From NCBI GenBank assembly GCA_963695135.1, contig CAVOGA010000001.1:1300273-1364272 (forward strand): DNA of 64,000 nt, written 5' to 3'. Of the stretch, positions 18,731 to 26,874 are shown in pieces (position 1 is the first letter of the stretch; every line of letters begins with the position of its first letter). The translations under genes and the position numbers were made by a program. The DNA comes from Marinihelvus sp963695135 (GTDB lineage Bacteria > Pseudomonadota > Gammaproteobacteria > Xanthomonadales > SZUA-36). A model generated the notes under the pieces. It saw only the letters and a program-made list of their open reading frames with translations. It searched no databases and was not told the DNA's origin.

Positions 18731-19057
18731 ATGGATTTCCTGATTGCCAATGCCTATGCGCAGGATGCGGCCGCCCAACCGGGCGCCCTGGCCCAGTTCC
18801 TGCCGCTCATCCTGATCTTTGTTGTTTTCTATTTCCTGCTGATCCGTCCGCAGATGAAGCGCGCCAAGGAGCACAAGCAGCTCGTGGCCGGGCTGAGCAA
18901 GGGCGATGAAGTGGTGACCAACGGCGGCATGCTCGGCAAAATCGCCGAGTTGAACGATTCCTTTGTGACCCTGGAACTGGCTGAGGGGGTGCACATCAAG
19001 CTCCAGCGCCACGCGATTGCCAGCGTCATGCCCAAGGGCACGATGAAGTCGGCCTGA
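18731..19057 (+). CDS. yajC: Preprotein translocase accessory subunit YajC
   Basis: Small inner-membrane protein of the SecDF-YajC subcomplex, which assists protein export. The 108-aa product has a single membrane helix (about residues 23-43, FLPLILIFVVFYFLLIRPQ) and then a basic cytoplasmic domain containing the KGDEVVTNGGMLGKI motif of the family. It lies directly upstream of secD in the canonical order. Confidence 0.97.
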   Translation: MDFLIANAYAQDAAAQPGALAQFLPLILIFVVFYFLLIRPQMKRAKEHKQLVAGLSKGDEVVTNGGMLGKIAELNDSFVTLELAEGVHIKLQRHAIASVMPKGTMKSA

Positions 19058-19103
19058 TCCCGGCATCACCACAGCCAGAACGAGCTTTTCGGGAGCCCCC
19101 CAC

Positions 19104-20936
19104 ATGAACCAGTATCCCGCATGGAAATATGTGCTGATCCTGCTGATCGTCGCCGTTGGCGTGCTGTACGCGCTGCCCAACCTGTATGGCGAAGACCCGG
19201 CGGTTCAGGTCACTTCCACCCGCGGCTTCGAGTTGTCCTCGGACCTGACCACGCGCATCGACGATGCGCTGGCCAGTGAGCAGATCACCTACAAGAGCGC
19301 TGAGCAGCTGGATGGCCGCTTGCTGTACCGCTTCCGTAGCCTGGATGACCAGGTGCTTGCCGCCGCCGCGATCGAAGAAGCCGCCGGCGACAACTACGTG
19401 GTGGCGCTCAACCTGGCCCACGCCACGCCGAACTGGCTGCGCGCCCTGGGCGGCAAGCCCCTGACGCTCGGCCTGGACCTGCAGGGCGGCGTGCACTTCC
19501 TGATGGAGCTGGACCTGGAAACGGCGCGCAGCCGGGCGGTGGACGGCTATGTTGACGATGTGCGTGCGGCGCTGCGCGATGCCCAGATTCGTTACGTTTC
19601 AGTGCGGGCGGAAGCCGGCGGCGTGCGGATTCTCCTGCGTACGGAAGAGGAGCGGCAGGCAGCGGAAAACCTGATCAAACGTGATCAGAACTTCGCGGGC
19701 CTGGACCTGGACGAGATTCAATCAGGTGAGACCTTCGGCCTGCAGGCCACGCTGCGCGAAGAACAGCTGCTGGAAATCCAGCAGACCGCGCTGAAACAGA
19801 ACATCACCACCCTGCGTAACCGCGTGAACGAATTGGGCGTGGCCGAGCCGGTGATCCAGCAGCAGGGCGCCAACCGCGTCGTGGTGCAACTGCCGGGTGT
19901 GCAGGATATGGCCGAGGCCAAGAAAATCCTCGGCGCCACGGCCACCCTCGAGTACCGCGCGGTGGACGAGACCAATGACCCGTTCTCGGCCGCCCAGACC
20001 GGCCGTATTCCGTCGGACTCGCGCCTCTACGTGGACACCAACGGCCAGCCGATTCTGCTGAAGAAGCGCCTGATCGTATCCGGTGACCAGCTGATTGGCG
20101 CCAGCGGCGGCTTCGACCAGCAAACCGGTTCACCACAGGTCTCGGTCACCCTTGATGGGGTGGGCGCCAGCCGCATGCTCGACTTCACCCGGGACAACGT
20201 CGGCAACCGCATGGCGGTGGTCTACATCGAGCAAAAGCCCGGCGGCCAGCGCATCGAAGACGTGATTTCCGTTGCCGTGGTTCGCGAGCCTTTTGGCAAG
20301 CGCTTCCAGACCACCGGGCTTGACTCCTTCAACGAGGCCACCCAGCTGGCCCTGCTGCTGCGCGCCGGCGCCCTGGCGGCGCCGATGGAAATCGCCTTTC
20401 AGCGCACGGTCGGCCCCAGCCTGGGTGCCGACAACATTGAGCGCGGTTTCCGCTCCGTGATCATCGGTTTTGTGCTGGTGCTGGTCTTCATGGCGGTTTA
20501 CTACCGTACCTTCGGCCTGATCGCCAACGTGGCCCTGACGGTGAACCTGGTGTTGCTGATCGCCCTGCTGTCCATGCTCGGCGCGACGCTGACCATGCCG
20601 GGTATCGCCGGTATCGTATTGACCGTCGGTATGGCGGTGGACGCCAATGTGCTGATCTTTGAGCGAATCCGCGAGGAAGTCGACAACGGCAATACGCCGC
20701 AGGCGAGCATCCGCGCCGGTTACGAGAAGGCCTTTTCGACCATCGCGGATGCCAACGTGACCACGCTGATTGCCGCCTTCGTGCTGTTCCTGTTCGGCAC
20801 CGGGCCGGTCAAGGGCTTCGCTGTGACCCTGTCCCTGGGTATCGTGACCTCCATGTTCACGGCCATCATGGGCACGCGGGCGCTGGTCAACCTGGTCTAT
20901 GGTCGCCGCAAGCGCGTCCAGAAGCTGTCCATCTGA
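19104..20936 (+). CDS. secD: Protein translocase subunit SecD
   Basis: RND-type membrane protein that uses the proton gradient to pull exported proteins through SecYEG. The 610-aa product has an N-terminal membrane helix, the LGLDLQGGVHF motif (about residues 115-125), a large periplasmic P1 domain and a C-terminal block of helices with GIVLTVGMAVDANVLIFERIREE. Normal length, intact frame. It follows yajC by 46 nt and precedes secF by 9 nt. Confidence 0.98.
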   Translation: MNQYPAWKYVLILLIVAVGVLYALPNLYGEDPAVQVTSTRGFELSSDLTTRIDDALASEQITYKSAEQLDGRLLYRFRSLDDQVLAAAAIEEAAGDNYVVALNLAHATPNWLRALGGKPLTLGLDLQGGVHFLMELDLETARSRAVDGYVDDVRAALRDAQIRYVSVRAEAGGVRILLRTEEERQAAENLIKRDQNFAGLDLDEIQSGETFGLQATLREEQLLEIQQTALKQNITTLRNRVNELGVAEPVIQQQGANRVVVQLPGVQDMAEAKKILGATATLEYRAVDETNDPFSAAQTGRIPSDSRLYVDTNGQPILLKKRLIVSGDQLIGASGGFDQQTGSPQVSVTLDGVGASRMLDFTRDNVGNRMAVVYIEQKPGGQRIEDVISVAVVREPFGKRFQTTGLDSFNEATQLALLLRAGALAAPMEIAFQRTVGPSLGADNIERGFRSVIIGFVLVLVFMAVYYRTFGLIANVALTVNLVLLIALLSMLGATLTMPGIAGIVLTVGMAVDANVLIFERIREEVDNGNTPQASIRAGYEKAFSTIADANVTTLIAAFVLFLFGTGPVKGFAVTLSLGIVTSMFTAIMGTRALVNLVYGRRKRVQKLSI

Positions 20937-20945
20937 GGTGCTGAC

Positions 20946-21893
20946 ATGAGACTGGTCAAACAGAAAACCACCATCGACTTCATGGGCAAGCGCAAGCTGG
21001 CCCTGGGGCTTTCAGCCTTCCTTATCGTGATGTCCCTGGTCGCCCTGCCCACCATGGGGTTGAATTTCGGCCTCGACTTTACCGGCGGCACGGAGGCGGA
21101 AATGCGCTTCGCCAGTGCACCGGACGTGGCCGAAGTGCGCGCCAGCCTCGCCGAGGCCGGCATGCCGGATGCCACGGTGCAGCGGTTCGGCTCCGCCACG
21201 GACCTGCTGATCCGGATTCCTCCTTTTGAAGGTGAAACCCAGAGCGACGCGGCGGAGCAGGCCACCCTGGTGCTCGAGACGCTCACGGCGGACTTTCCGG
21301 ACGGCGTCGAAATGCGCAGCTCCGGCTTCGTGGGTCCGCAGGTCGGCGAAGAGCTGACCGAGCAGGGCATCCTGGCGGTGATCTACGCGCTGATTGGCAT
21401 CTTCATTTACGTCATGTTCCGCTTCCAGTGGCGCTTTTCCGTGGGCGCGGTAGTGGCCGTGGTGCACGATATCGTCGTGACCCTGGGCATCCTGTCCGTG
21501 TTGCAGGTGGACTTTGACCTGACCGTGGTGGCGGCCCTGTTGGCCGTGGTGGGTTATTCGCTGAACGACACCATCGTGCTGTTCGACAGGATCCGGGAGA
21601 ACTTCCCGCGCATGGGTAAATCCTCACCCTCGCAGGTCATCAACACCTCGGTGAACGAGACCCTGTCGCGCACACTGATGACCTCCCTGACCACGCTGCT
21701 GGTGCTGATCGCCCTGTTCTACTTTGGCGGCGAGATCATCCATGCCTTTGCCTGGACGCTGATCATCGGTGTCGTGGTGGGTACCTACTCTTCGATCTAC
21801 GTGGCAAGCAATGCATTGCTGATCCTTGGGGTCAGTAAGCTGGACTTGTTGCAGGTTGAGAAGGAAGGGGCTGAACTGGACGCCATGCCGTAA
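20946..21893 (+). CDS. secF: Protein translocase subunit SecF
   Basis: Partner of SecD. The 315-aa product has the N-terminal helix, the LNFGLDFTGGTE motif (about residues 39-50), a short periplasmic domain and the C-terminal helices with VGYSLNDTIVLFDRIREN. Normal length and intact. It is the last gene of the yajC-secD-secF unit; no T-tailed terminator is obvious directly downstream, where repeat element A begins about 80 nt later. Confidence 0.98.
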   Translation: MRLVKQKTTIDFMGKRKLALGLSAFLIVMSLVALPTMGLNFGLDFTGGTEAEMRFASAPDVAEVRASLAEAGMPDATVQRFGSATDLLIRIPPFEGETQSDAAEQATLVLETLTADFPDGVEMRSSGFVGPQVGEELTEQGILAVIYALIGIFIYVMFRFQWRFSVGAVVAVVHDIVVTLGILSVLQVDFDLTVVAALLAVVGYSLNDTIVLFDRIRENFPRMGKSSPSQVINTSVNETLSRTLMTSLTTLLVLIALFYFGGEIIHAFAWTLIIGVVVGTYSSIYVASNALLILGVSKLDLLQVEKEGAELDAMP

Positions 21894-21898
21894 GGGGT

Positions 21899-21947
21899 GG
21901 CCCAGGCCGCCCCTTGCAGCGCGGCGGCGGCCCAAGCCGCCCCTTAA
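21899..21947 (+). repeat. Short imperfect direct repeat downstream of secF
   Basis: A ~17-nt unit (GGCCCAGGCCGCCCCTT, second copy with A for G) occurs twice, at about 21904 and 21933, just before structured element A. It may be a degenerate flank of that element. The rest of the 660-bp gap (21894-22553) is filled by elements A and B and the frmA leader; I see no gene there. Confidence 0.5.
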
Positions 21948-21976
21948 TCTGCGGCCGGCAGGTTGGCCTGCGGGTG

Positions 21977-22169
21977 CCCGGACCGTCCCCGCCAGGGCGG
22001 CCGACAAGTTGGCCTGCGGCTGCCCTTCGTTACACTCACTTGGTGGGGTCGCCCGCACAGGTCATCCATGACCTGGGCGGGCTGATTCTGCGTCCTGCAG
22101 AATCACCCCAGTCGCTCGTTTCACTCCGGCAACTTGTCTGATGGGCCGCCCCGGCGGGGACGGTCCGGG
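21977..22169 (-). repeat. Structured palindromic element, copy A (193 nt)
   Basis: Read on the minus strand. The outer arms 21977-22012 and 22129-22169 pair as 17 bp, then one G.U, then 8 bp, a 5-nt bulge and a further GACAAGTTG stem. The inner core 22045-22109 is closed by GGGGT/ACCCC. It contains hairpin P2 (GATTCTGC, loop AGGAC, GCAGAATC) and hairpin P3 (GCCCGC/GCGGGC enclosing AGGTCA, loop TGGA, TGACCT). Copies B and C share the same architecture and near-identical length with different stem sequences. I do not recognise it as a named family. It could be a structured RNA or a non-autonomous palindromic mobile element. Confidence 0.8.
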
Positions 22170-22227
22170 CTGGGGTGACGGGGTGGGCCGGTGACGGTGG
22201 TTTGGTTCGGCTCTGGCGGTGAGTGGA

Positions 22228-22423
22228 GGGGGTGGGGGTCTGGTTGGGGCGCTCAGTTGGGGGGACTGCCGAGGGGCGTGGAGCGACTGGGGAGAATTCG
22301 CCTGGACGGCGAATTCAGCCCGACCGGGTCAGGATGACCCGTGAGGGCGGCCCCACCAAGCGCAACGACCCGAGGGAAGCCGCAGGCCAGTCACCCGAGC
22401 GCACTAACCGGGCCCTCACCCCC
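22228..22423 (+). repeat. Structured palindromic element, copy B (196 nt)
   Basis: Outer arms 22228-22271 and about 22381-22423 pair with several G.U wobbles, in a sequence unrelated to copies A and C. The core 22289-22354 holds hairpin P2 (GAATTCGCC, loop TGGAC, GGCGAATTC), where both strands of the stem differ from A and C yet still pair, and hairpin P3 (GGGTC, loop AGGAT, GACCC). A conserved single-strand block GAGGGAAGCCGCAGGCCA follows the core. It lies 130 nt before frmA, in opposite orientation to copy A. Confidence 0.8.
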
Positions 22424-22471
22424 TTCTCCCCGAAGCTCATTTGAGATCCGGAAAACTCCCGCCCGGATGCC

Positions 22472-22477
22472 TATAAT
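22472..22477 (+). promoter_or_regulatory. Candidate -10 box for frmA
   Basis: TATAAT 77 nt upstream of the frmA ATG. The best -35-like hexamer upstream (TTGAGA, 22441-22446) is spaced 25 nt away, too far for a standard sigma70 promoter, so only the -10 element is convincing. Confidence 0.4.
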
Positions 22478-22553
22478 GGGCGCAGATTTTTCACGCAGTC
22501 TGCGGGCAGAAAGTCGGGCCCGTGGCGCCCCACGGATACTTAAGGAGAATGGG

Positions 22554-23663
22554 ATGAAATCACGTGCAGCCGTTGCCTGGGAAGCAGGTAAGCCGCTTGA
22601 TGTCACTGAGATTGATGTGGCGGGACCGCAGGAAGGCGAGGTGCTGGTTCGTATCGTCGCCACCGGGGTCTGTCACACGGATGCCTACACCTTGTCCGGG
22701 GAGGATCCGGAGGGGCTGTTTCCGGCCGTGCTGGGCCATGAGGGTGGCGGAATCGTGGAAGAGGTCGGGCCGGGGGTGACCAGCCTGTCCGTTGGCGACC
22801 ACGTGATTCCGCTGTATACCCCCGAGTGCCGGGTGTGCAGCTTCTGCACCAGCGGCAAGACCAACCTGTGCCAGAAAATCCGCGTCACCCAGGGCCAGGG
22901 CCTGATGCCGGACGGGACCTCCCGGTTCTCCAAGGACGGCCAGATGATTCACCACTACATGGGCACCTCGACCTTCTCCGAGTACACGGTGCTGCCGGAA
23001 ATCTCCCTGGCGAAAATCAACAAGGAAGCGCCGCTGGACAAGGTCTGCCTGCTGGGCTGCGGCGTCACGACCGGCATCGGCGCGGTGCTCAACACCGCCA
23101 AGGTGGAGCCGGGCGCCTCCGTGGCCGTGTTCGGGCTCGGCGGCATCGGCCTGAGCTGCATCCAGGGCGCGGTCATGGCCGGCGCCGGGCGCATCATCGG
23201 CGTCGACCTGAACCCGGACAAGTTCGAGATGGCCAGGCAACTCGGCGCAACGGATTTCGTAAACCCGGCGGACTATGACGAGCCCATCCAGGACGTGATC
23301 GTCGACCTGACCGACGGCGGCGTGGACTACTCGTTCGAGTGCATCGGCAACGTCAACGTGATGCGCGCGGCGCTCGAGTGCTGTCACAAGGGCTGGGGCG
23401 AGAGCACCATCATCGGCGTGGCCGGCGCCGGGCAGGAAATTTCCACCCGTCCGTTCCAGCTGGTCACCGGCCGCGTGTGGCGCGGCACCGCGTTTGGCGG
23501 CGTCAAGGGCCGCACGGAGCTGCCCGGCTACGTGGACCGCTACATGGGCGGCGAGATCAAGATCGATGAAATGGTGACCCACACCATGGGCCTGGAGGAC
23601 ATCAACCGGGCGTTTGATCTCATGCACGATGGCGAAAGCATTCGCTCCGTGATCATTTTCTGA
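22554..23663 (+). CDS. frmA: S-(hydroxymethyl)glutathione dehydrogenase (class III alcohol dehydrogenase)
   Basis: NAD-dependent oxidation of S-hydroxymethylglutathione, the spontaneous adduct of formaldehyde and glutathione, to S-formylglutathione. The 369-aa zinc MDR protein shows catalytic zinc ligands in GVCHTDAYT and GHEGGG, the structural-zinc cluster CRVCSFCTSGKTNLC with four Cys, the GCGVTTG motif and the GLGGIG cofactor motif. The start at 22554 follows a strong AAGGAG ribosome site 7 nt upstream; the open frame extends further 5' but without conserved sequence. fghA follows after 1 nt. Confidence 0.97.
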   Translation: MKSRAAVAWEAGKPLDVTEIDVAGPQEGEVLVRIVATGVCHTDAYTLSGEDPEGLFPAVLGHEGGGIVEEVGPGVTSLSVGDHVIPLYTPECRVCSFCTSGKTNLCQKIRVTQGQGLMPDGTSRFSKDGQMIHHYMGTSTFSEYTVLPEISLAKINKEAPLDKVCLLGCGVTTGIGAVLNTAKVEPGASVAVFGLGGIGLSCIQGAVMAGAGRIIGVDLNPDKFEMARQLGATDFVNPADYDEPIQDVIVDLTDGGVDYSFECIGNVNVMRAALECCHKGWGESTIIGVAGAGQEISTRPFQLVTGRVWRGTAFGGVKGRTELPGYVDRYMGGEIKIDEMVTHTMGLEDINRAFDLMHDGESIRSVIIF

Positions 23664-23664
23664 T

Positions 23665-24516
23665 ATGAGCCAGGCCGTGATGCAAGCGCTGTCGGAATGG
23701 CGCAGTTTCGGTGGCTGGGTGAAGCGCTTTTCCCACCAGAGCGACGTTCTCGACTGTGAAATGACCTTCGGAGTCTTTCTGCCGCCACAGGCGGCGCAGG
23801 GCCCGGTGCCGGCGCTCTGGTGGCTGTCCGGGCTGACCTGCACGGACGAGAACTTCATGCAGAAAGCCGGCGCCCAGCGCCTGGCGGCGGAGCTGGGCAT
23901 GGCCATTGTCTGCCCGGATACCAGCCCGCGCGGCACCGATCTGCCCGGCGAGCACGATGCCTGGGATTTCGGTTCCGGCGCCGGTTTTTACATCAACGCC
24001 ACGCAGGAGCCCTGGAGCCGCCATTACCGGATGTACGACTACGTCACCCGTGAACTGCCGGAGCTGGTGGAGGCCATGCTGCCGCTGGATGGCCGCAAGT
24101 CGGTCAGCGGCCACTCCATGGGCGGTCATGGGGCGCTCATCTGCGCCCTGCGTGAGCCGGATCTGTGGCATTCGGTGTCCGCCTTTTCACCGATCTGCCA
24201 CCCCTCCGAATGCCAGTGGGGCATCAAGGCGTTTTCCCACTACCTGGGCGAAGACCGCAATGAATGGGCCGAGTGGGATGCGACCCAGCTCGTCACCACC
24301 GTCGACAAGCAGCTGCCGATCCTGATCGACCAGGGCACCGATGACGAGTTTCTCGGCGACCAGCTCAAGCCGGGCAGCCTGGAACAGGCCTGCATCTGCA
24401 CCCACCATCCGCTGGAAATCAATCTGCGCGAAGGCTATGACCACAGCTACTACTTCGTGGCGAGCTTCATCGACGACCACCTGCGCCATCACGGCAAGGC
24501 GCTCGGTCTGCTCTAG
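23665..24516 (+). CDS. fghA: S-formylglutathione hydrolase
   Basis: Serine hydrolase that releases formate and glutathione from S-formylglutathione, completing formaldehyde oxidation started by frmA. The 283-aa product has the esterase-D fold landmarks: LSGLTCTDENF near residues 51-61, DTSPRGTD, the nucleophile motif SGHSMGGHGAL (Ser about 153), an acidic residue in DQGTDDEFL and the catalytic His in GYDHSYYF. Immediate adjacency to frmA indicates one operon. Frame intact, normal length. Confidence 0.96.
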   Translation: MSQAVMQALSEWRSFGGWVKRFSHQSDVLDCEMTFGVFLPPQAAQGPVPALWWLSGLTCTDENFMQKAGAQRLAAELGMAIVCPDTSPRGTDLPGEHDAWDFGSGAGFYINATQEPWSRHYRMYDYVTRELPELVEAMLPLDGRKSVSGHSMGGHGALICALREPDLWHSVSAFSPICHPSECQWGIKAFSHYLGEDRNEWAEWDATQLVTTVDKQLPILIDQGTDDEFLGDQLKPGSLEQACICTHHPLEINLREGYDHSYYFVASFIDDHLRHHGKALGLL

Positions 24517-24545
24517 TTGAACAACGGTTTTTTGGCGGTCCGGGC

Positions 24546-24929
24546 TCAGCCCGGATCGGCCCAGAACAGCTTGTCCAGCGCCCCCTGGTAGCCGTAGCGC
24601 TCCAGGTCAATACGCCCCTTGAGAAACACCACGCCCTCGGACTTCAGCAATTCCTTCTGCACCTCGTGGCCCGGTGAGCCCTCGGGAATCGAGATTTTGC
24701 CCTGCGCATTGATCACCCGGTGCCAGGGCAGTGCCATGCTCCGCGGCGCCCAGCGCAGCGCCTGGCTCACGCGCCGCGCATAACGCGGATTCCCCGACAA
24801 ACGCGCGACCTCCCCATACGTCAGGACATGCCCCTCGGGAATATCCTGCACAACCTTCCACACGGCCTTCGCCCACTCGCGGTCCGGCTTTTGCGCATTC
24901 TTCTCGGGCGTGTCGACCATTTCATACAA
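24546..24929 (-). CDS. Alkyltransferase-like protein (ATL), MGMT fold without the active cysteine
   Basis: DNA-binding protein of the O6-alkylguanine transferase fold. The 127-aa product is the C-terminal MGMT domain alone, with the helix-turn-helix region LTYGEVARLSG and the Asn-Arg helix. The methyl-acceptor motif PCHR is replaced by LPWHRVIN, the hallmark of ATL proteins. These bind and flip alkylated guanine and hand the lesion to nucleotide excision repair rather than repairing it directly. It is convergent with fghA. ATG 24929 and ATG 24920 are both possible starts. Confidence 0.9.
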   Translation of the reverse strand: MYEMVDTPEKNAQKPDREWAKAVWKVVQDIPEGHVLTYGEVARLSGNPRYARRVSQALRWAPRSMALPWHRVINAQGKISIPEGSPGHEVQKELLKSEGVVFLKGRIDLERYGYQGALDKLFWADPG

Positions 24930-25020
24930 AGCAATTTCAGGGCAGCCAACCCTAACACTTCACCTTTCAATCCCCAAGCCGGGAATCCGTCGCCGCACAA
25001 CAGGCCGGCGCAATCGTGAA

Positions 25021-25214
25021 GCCCGAAGCAACCCCCTGGCGCGGGCCAGTCAGGAGAGTTGCCGAAGCGCAGAGCGTGTTTGGGGTGATTCTGCAGGACG
25101 CAGAATCAGCCCGCCCGGGTCAGGAAGACCCGTGCGGGCGACCCCAATAAACGAGCGGAGCTGAGGGAAGCCGAAGGCCAACTCACCGGCCCGCACCAGG
25201 GGGTTGCTTCGGGC
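25021..25214 (+). repeat. Structured palindromic element, copy C (194 nt)
   Basis: Outer arms 25021-25047 and 25188-25214 pair as 19 bp, one mismatch, then 7 bp, in a sequence unrelated to the arms of A and B. The core 25082-25145 is closed by GGGGT/ACCCC and contains P2 (GATTCTGC, loop AGGAC, GCAGAATC) and P3 (GCCCGC/GCGGGC enclosing GGGTC, loop AGGAA, GACCC). The conserved 3' block GAGGGAAGCCGAAGGCCAAC is present. It fills the 287-bp gap between the ATL gene (leftward) and the stop of the DUF6498-like gene, which it abuts by 3 nt. Confidence 0.8.
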
Positions 25215-25216
25215 CC

Positions 25217-25926
25217 TCAGGATGTGACCAGGTCGGGGGTCTGGTATTTCTGGCGTTCGCGGCCGTGCATGGCCAGGTCGACGAGGGTTTTTAACAGGAT
25301 GAGGATGACCAGCATCCAGGTGGGGTCGCCGAGGGCCATGGTGAGGAAGCCGCCGAAGATGATGGCGATGTGGAGGACGATGATGCGGCCGTAGGGTCGC
25401 ATCATCAGGGCTGCCGGGTTGGTGCGCTGGAATTCGCCGCCGCCGAGGTAGTTGAAGACGAAGGAGTAGAGGTGGCTGGCCGGCCAGGAGCAGCGAGGGA
25501 AAGGCCAGGCCGCCGGTGAGCAGGGCCGGGATCGCGGTCCACAGGTCCTTGCCGAACTCGCCGGATTCGTGGAACAGGGCAAAGATGAAAATGCCGTGAC
25601 CGAGGGTGAAGCCGCCGTAGTGGACGATGAAGAATGGGAATAAGGAACAGCCTCAAGCCCCAGCTTCACGGCCATGGCGACAGGCGGGACTTGCGGTCCA
25701 GTTGCCCAGTGTCTGCATCGACTCGCGGGCGCGCGGTCAGCATTTTCAGCACATTGATGATGCCGATGATGATGTTTTCCGCCCAGAACAGGAAAATGAC
25801 GTCGAAGGCGTTCCAGTCAAAGACCAGCACTCCGGCGAGGATGGCGAGGTTGACGGCGATCAGGATCCAGCCGGACGGGCGATCCAGTCCGGCGCGAACC
25901 GCTGCTGTGCCTTTCAGGGCCATCAA
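25217..25926 (-). CDS. DUF6498-like integral membrane protein with four frame breaks
   Basis: Conserved membrane protein of unknown function. Reading across frames gives a coherent ~236-aa protein: LIAVNLAILAGVLV and LFWAENIIIGIINVLKML at the N-terminus, then RLFLIP, FFIVHYGGFTLGHGIFIF, ALFHESGEFGKDLW, ASHLYSFVFNYLGGGE and a C-terminal helix ending HGRERQKYQ. At least four frame changes are needed (about 25670, 25655, 25637 and 25475); net length is 3n+2. Because every segment is well preserved, sequence errors are likelier than decay, but this is the most broken small gene in the window and could be a recent pseudogene. The DUF6498 label is from memory and tentative. Confidence 0.65.
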
Positions 25927-25928
25927 TA

Positions 25929-25956
25929 AAAACGCGGGCCGGGGCCCGCGTTTTTT
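25929..25956 (-). terminator. Rho-independent terminator downstream of the MscS gene
   Basis: A GC-rich stem (AACGCGGGCC paired with GGCCCGCGTT) with T-runs on both strands, so it can work in both directions. It lies 24 nt past the minus-strand mscS stop and just before the start of the next minus-strand gene, so it most likely ends the mscS transcript. Confidence 0.85.
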
Positions 25957-25979
25957 CGTAGGTCGTCCATCGGCCCGCC

Positions 25980-26813
25980 TCAGGCTGCGCCGGCGGCCTG
26001 GTGCAGGTGCACATCCCGCTGCGGATAGGGGATGCTGATGCCGGCCTCGTCCAGGGCGATCTTTGACTGGTGCAGGACATCGGAGTAAACACCCCAGTAG
26101 TCCGCCGTGGCGACCCAGGGCCGCACGTTAAAGTCCACGCTGCTGTCGCCCAGGTTGGCGACAAATACCGCCGGCGCCGGGTCACGGAGCACTTTCTCAT
26201 GGTTCTGGAGCACGCCCATGATGACGTCCCGGGCTTTCTTGAGGTCGTCGTCGTAGCCGACGCCGATGGACAGGTCAACGCGGCGCGTGTCCTTGGCGGA
26301 ATAGTTCGTGATGCTGCCGTTCCAGATGTGCGCGTTGGGCACCAGGATCAGCTTGTTGTCCGGCGTCAGCAGCTTGGTGCTGTTCAGGTACACCTCGGTG
26401 ACGGTGCCGGACTCGCCGCCCGCATCGACGAAATCACCTTTCGTGAAAGGACGAAACAGAACTATCATGACACCCGCGGCAAAGTTCGACAGGCTGTCCT
26501 TGAGCGCCAGGCCGACGGCCAGGCTGGCGGCGCCCACCACCGCGAGCAGTGATGCGGGCGAAATGCCCAGCTGGTCCAGGGCGGCAATCACTGCGACAAC
26601 GGTGACCGCGATGTTGACCACCGAACCGAGAAAATCCACCAGCACCTCGTCCACTTCGCGTTTGCGCAGCATTTTCTCGAGCACGTTCTGCGCGATGCGC
26701 GCCAGCCAGCGGCCGACAACGTAGATCAGCAGGACGAGGAACAGCCGGGTGCCGATGGTGACCAGCAGATCGGTGAAGTTGGTGTTTGCTATGTATTCGT
26801 TGATTTGGTCCAA
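25980..26813 (-). CDS. mscS: Small-conductance mechanosensitive channel MscS
   Basis: Homoheptameric channel of the inner membrane that opens on hypo-osmotic shock. The 277-aa product has three N-terminal membrane helices, the third being the glycine/alanine-rich pore helix (SLLAVVGAASLAVGLALKDSLSNFAAG, about residues 88-115, with a break). The beta domain follows with FRPFTKGDFVDAGGESGTV and the C-terminal alpha/beta domain ending in a short tail. Length and motifs match E. coli MscS. Own terminator at 25929-25956. Confidence 0.95.
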   Translation of the reverse strand: MDQINEYIANTNFTDLLVTIGTRLFLVLLIYVVGRWLARIAQNVLEKMLRKREVDEVLVDFLGSVVNIAVTVVAVIAALDQLGISPASLLAVVGAASLAVGLALKDSLSNFAAGVMIVLFRPFTKGDFVDAGGESGTVTEVYLNSTKLLTPDNKLILVPNAHIWNGSITNYSAKDTRRVDLSIGVGYDDDLKKARDVIMGVLQNHEKVLRDPAPAVFVANLGDSSVDFNVRPWVATADYWGVYSDVLHQSKIALDEAGISIPYPQRDVHLHQAAGAA

Positions 26814-26874
26814 GAGATCCCCCCAATCAATATGTCAGATTCCAGTTAATGTGATTTCCCGCGACCAGCGGGCA

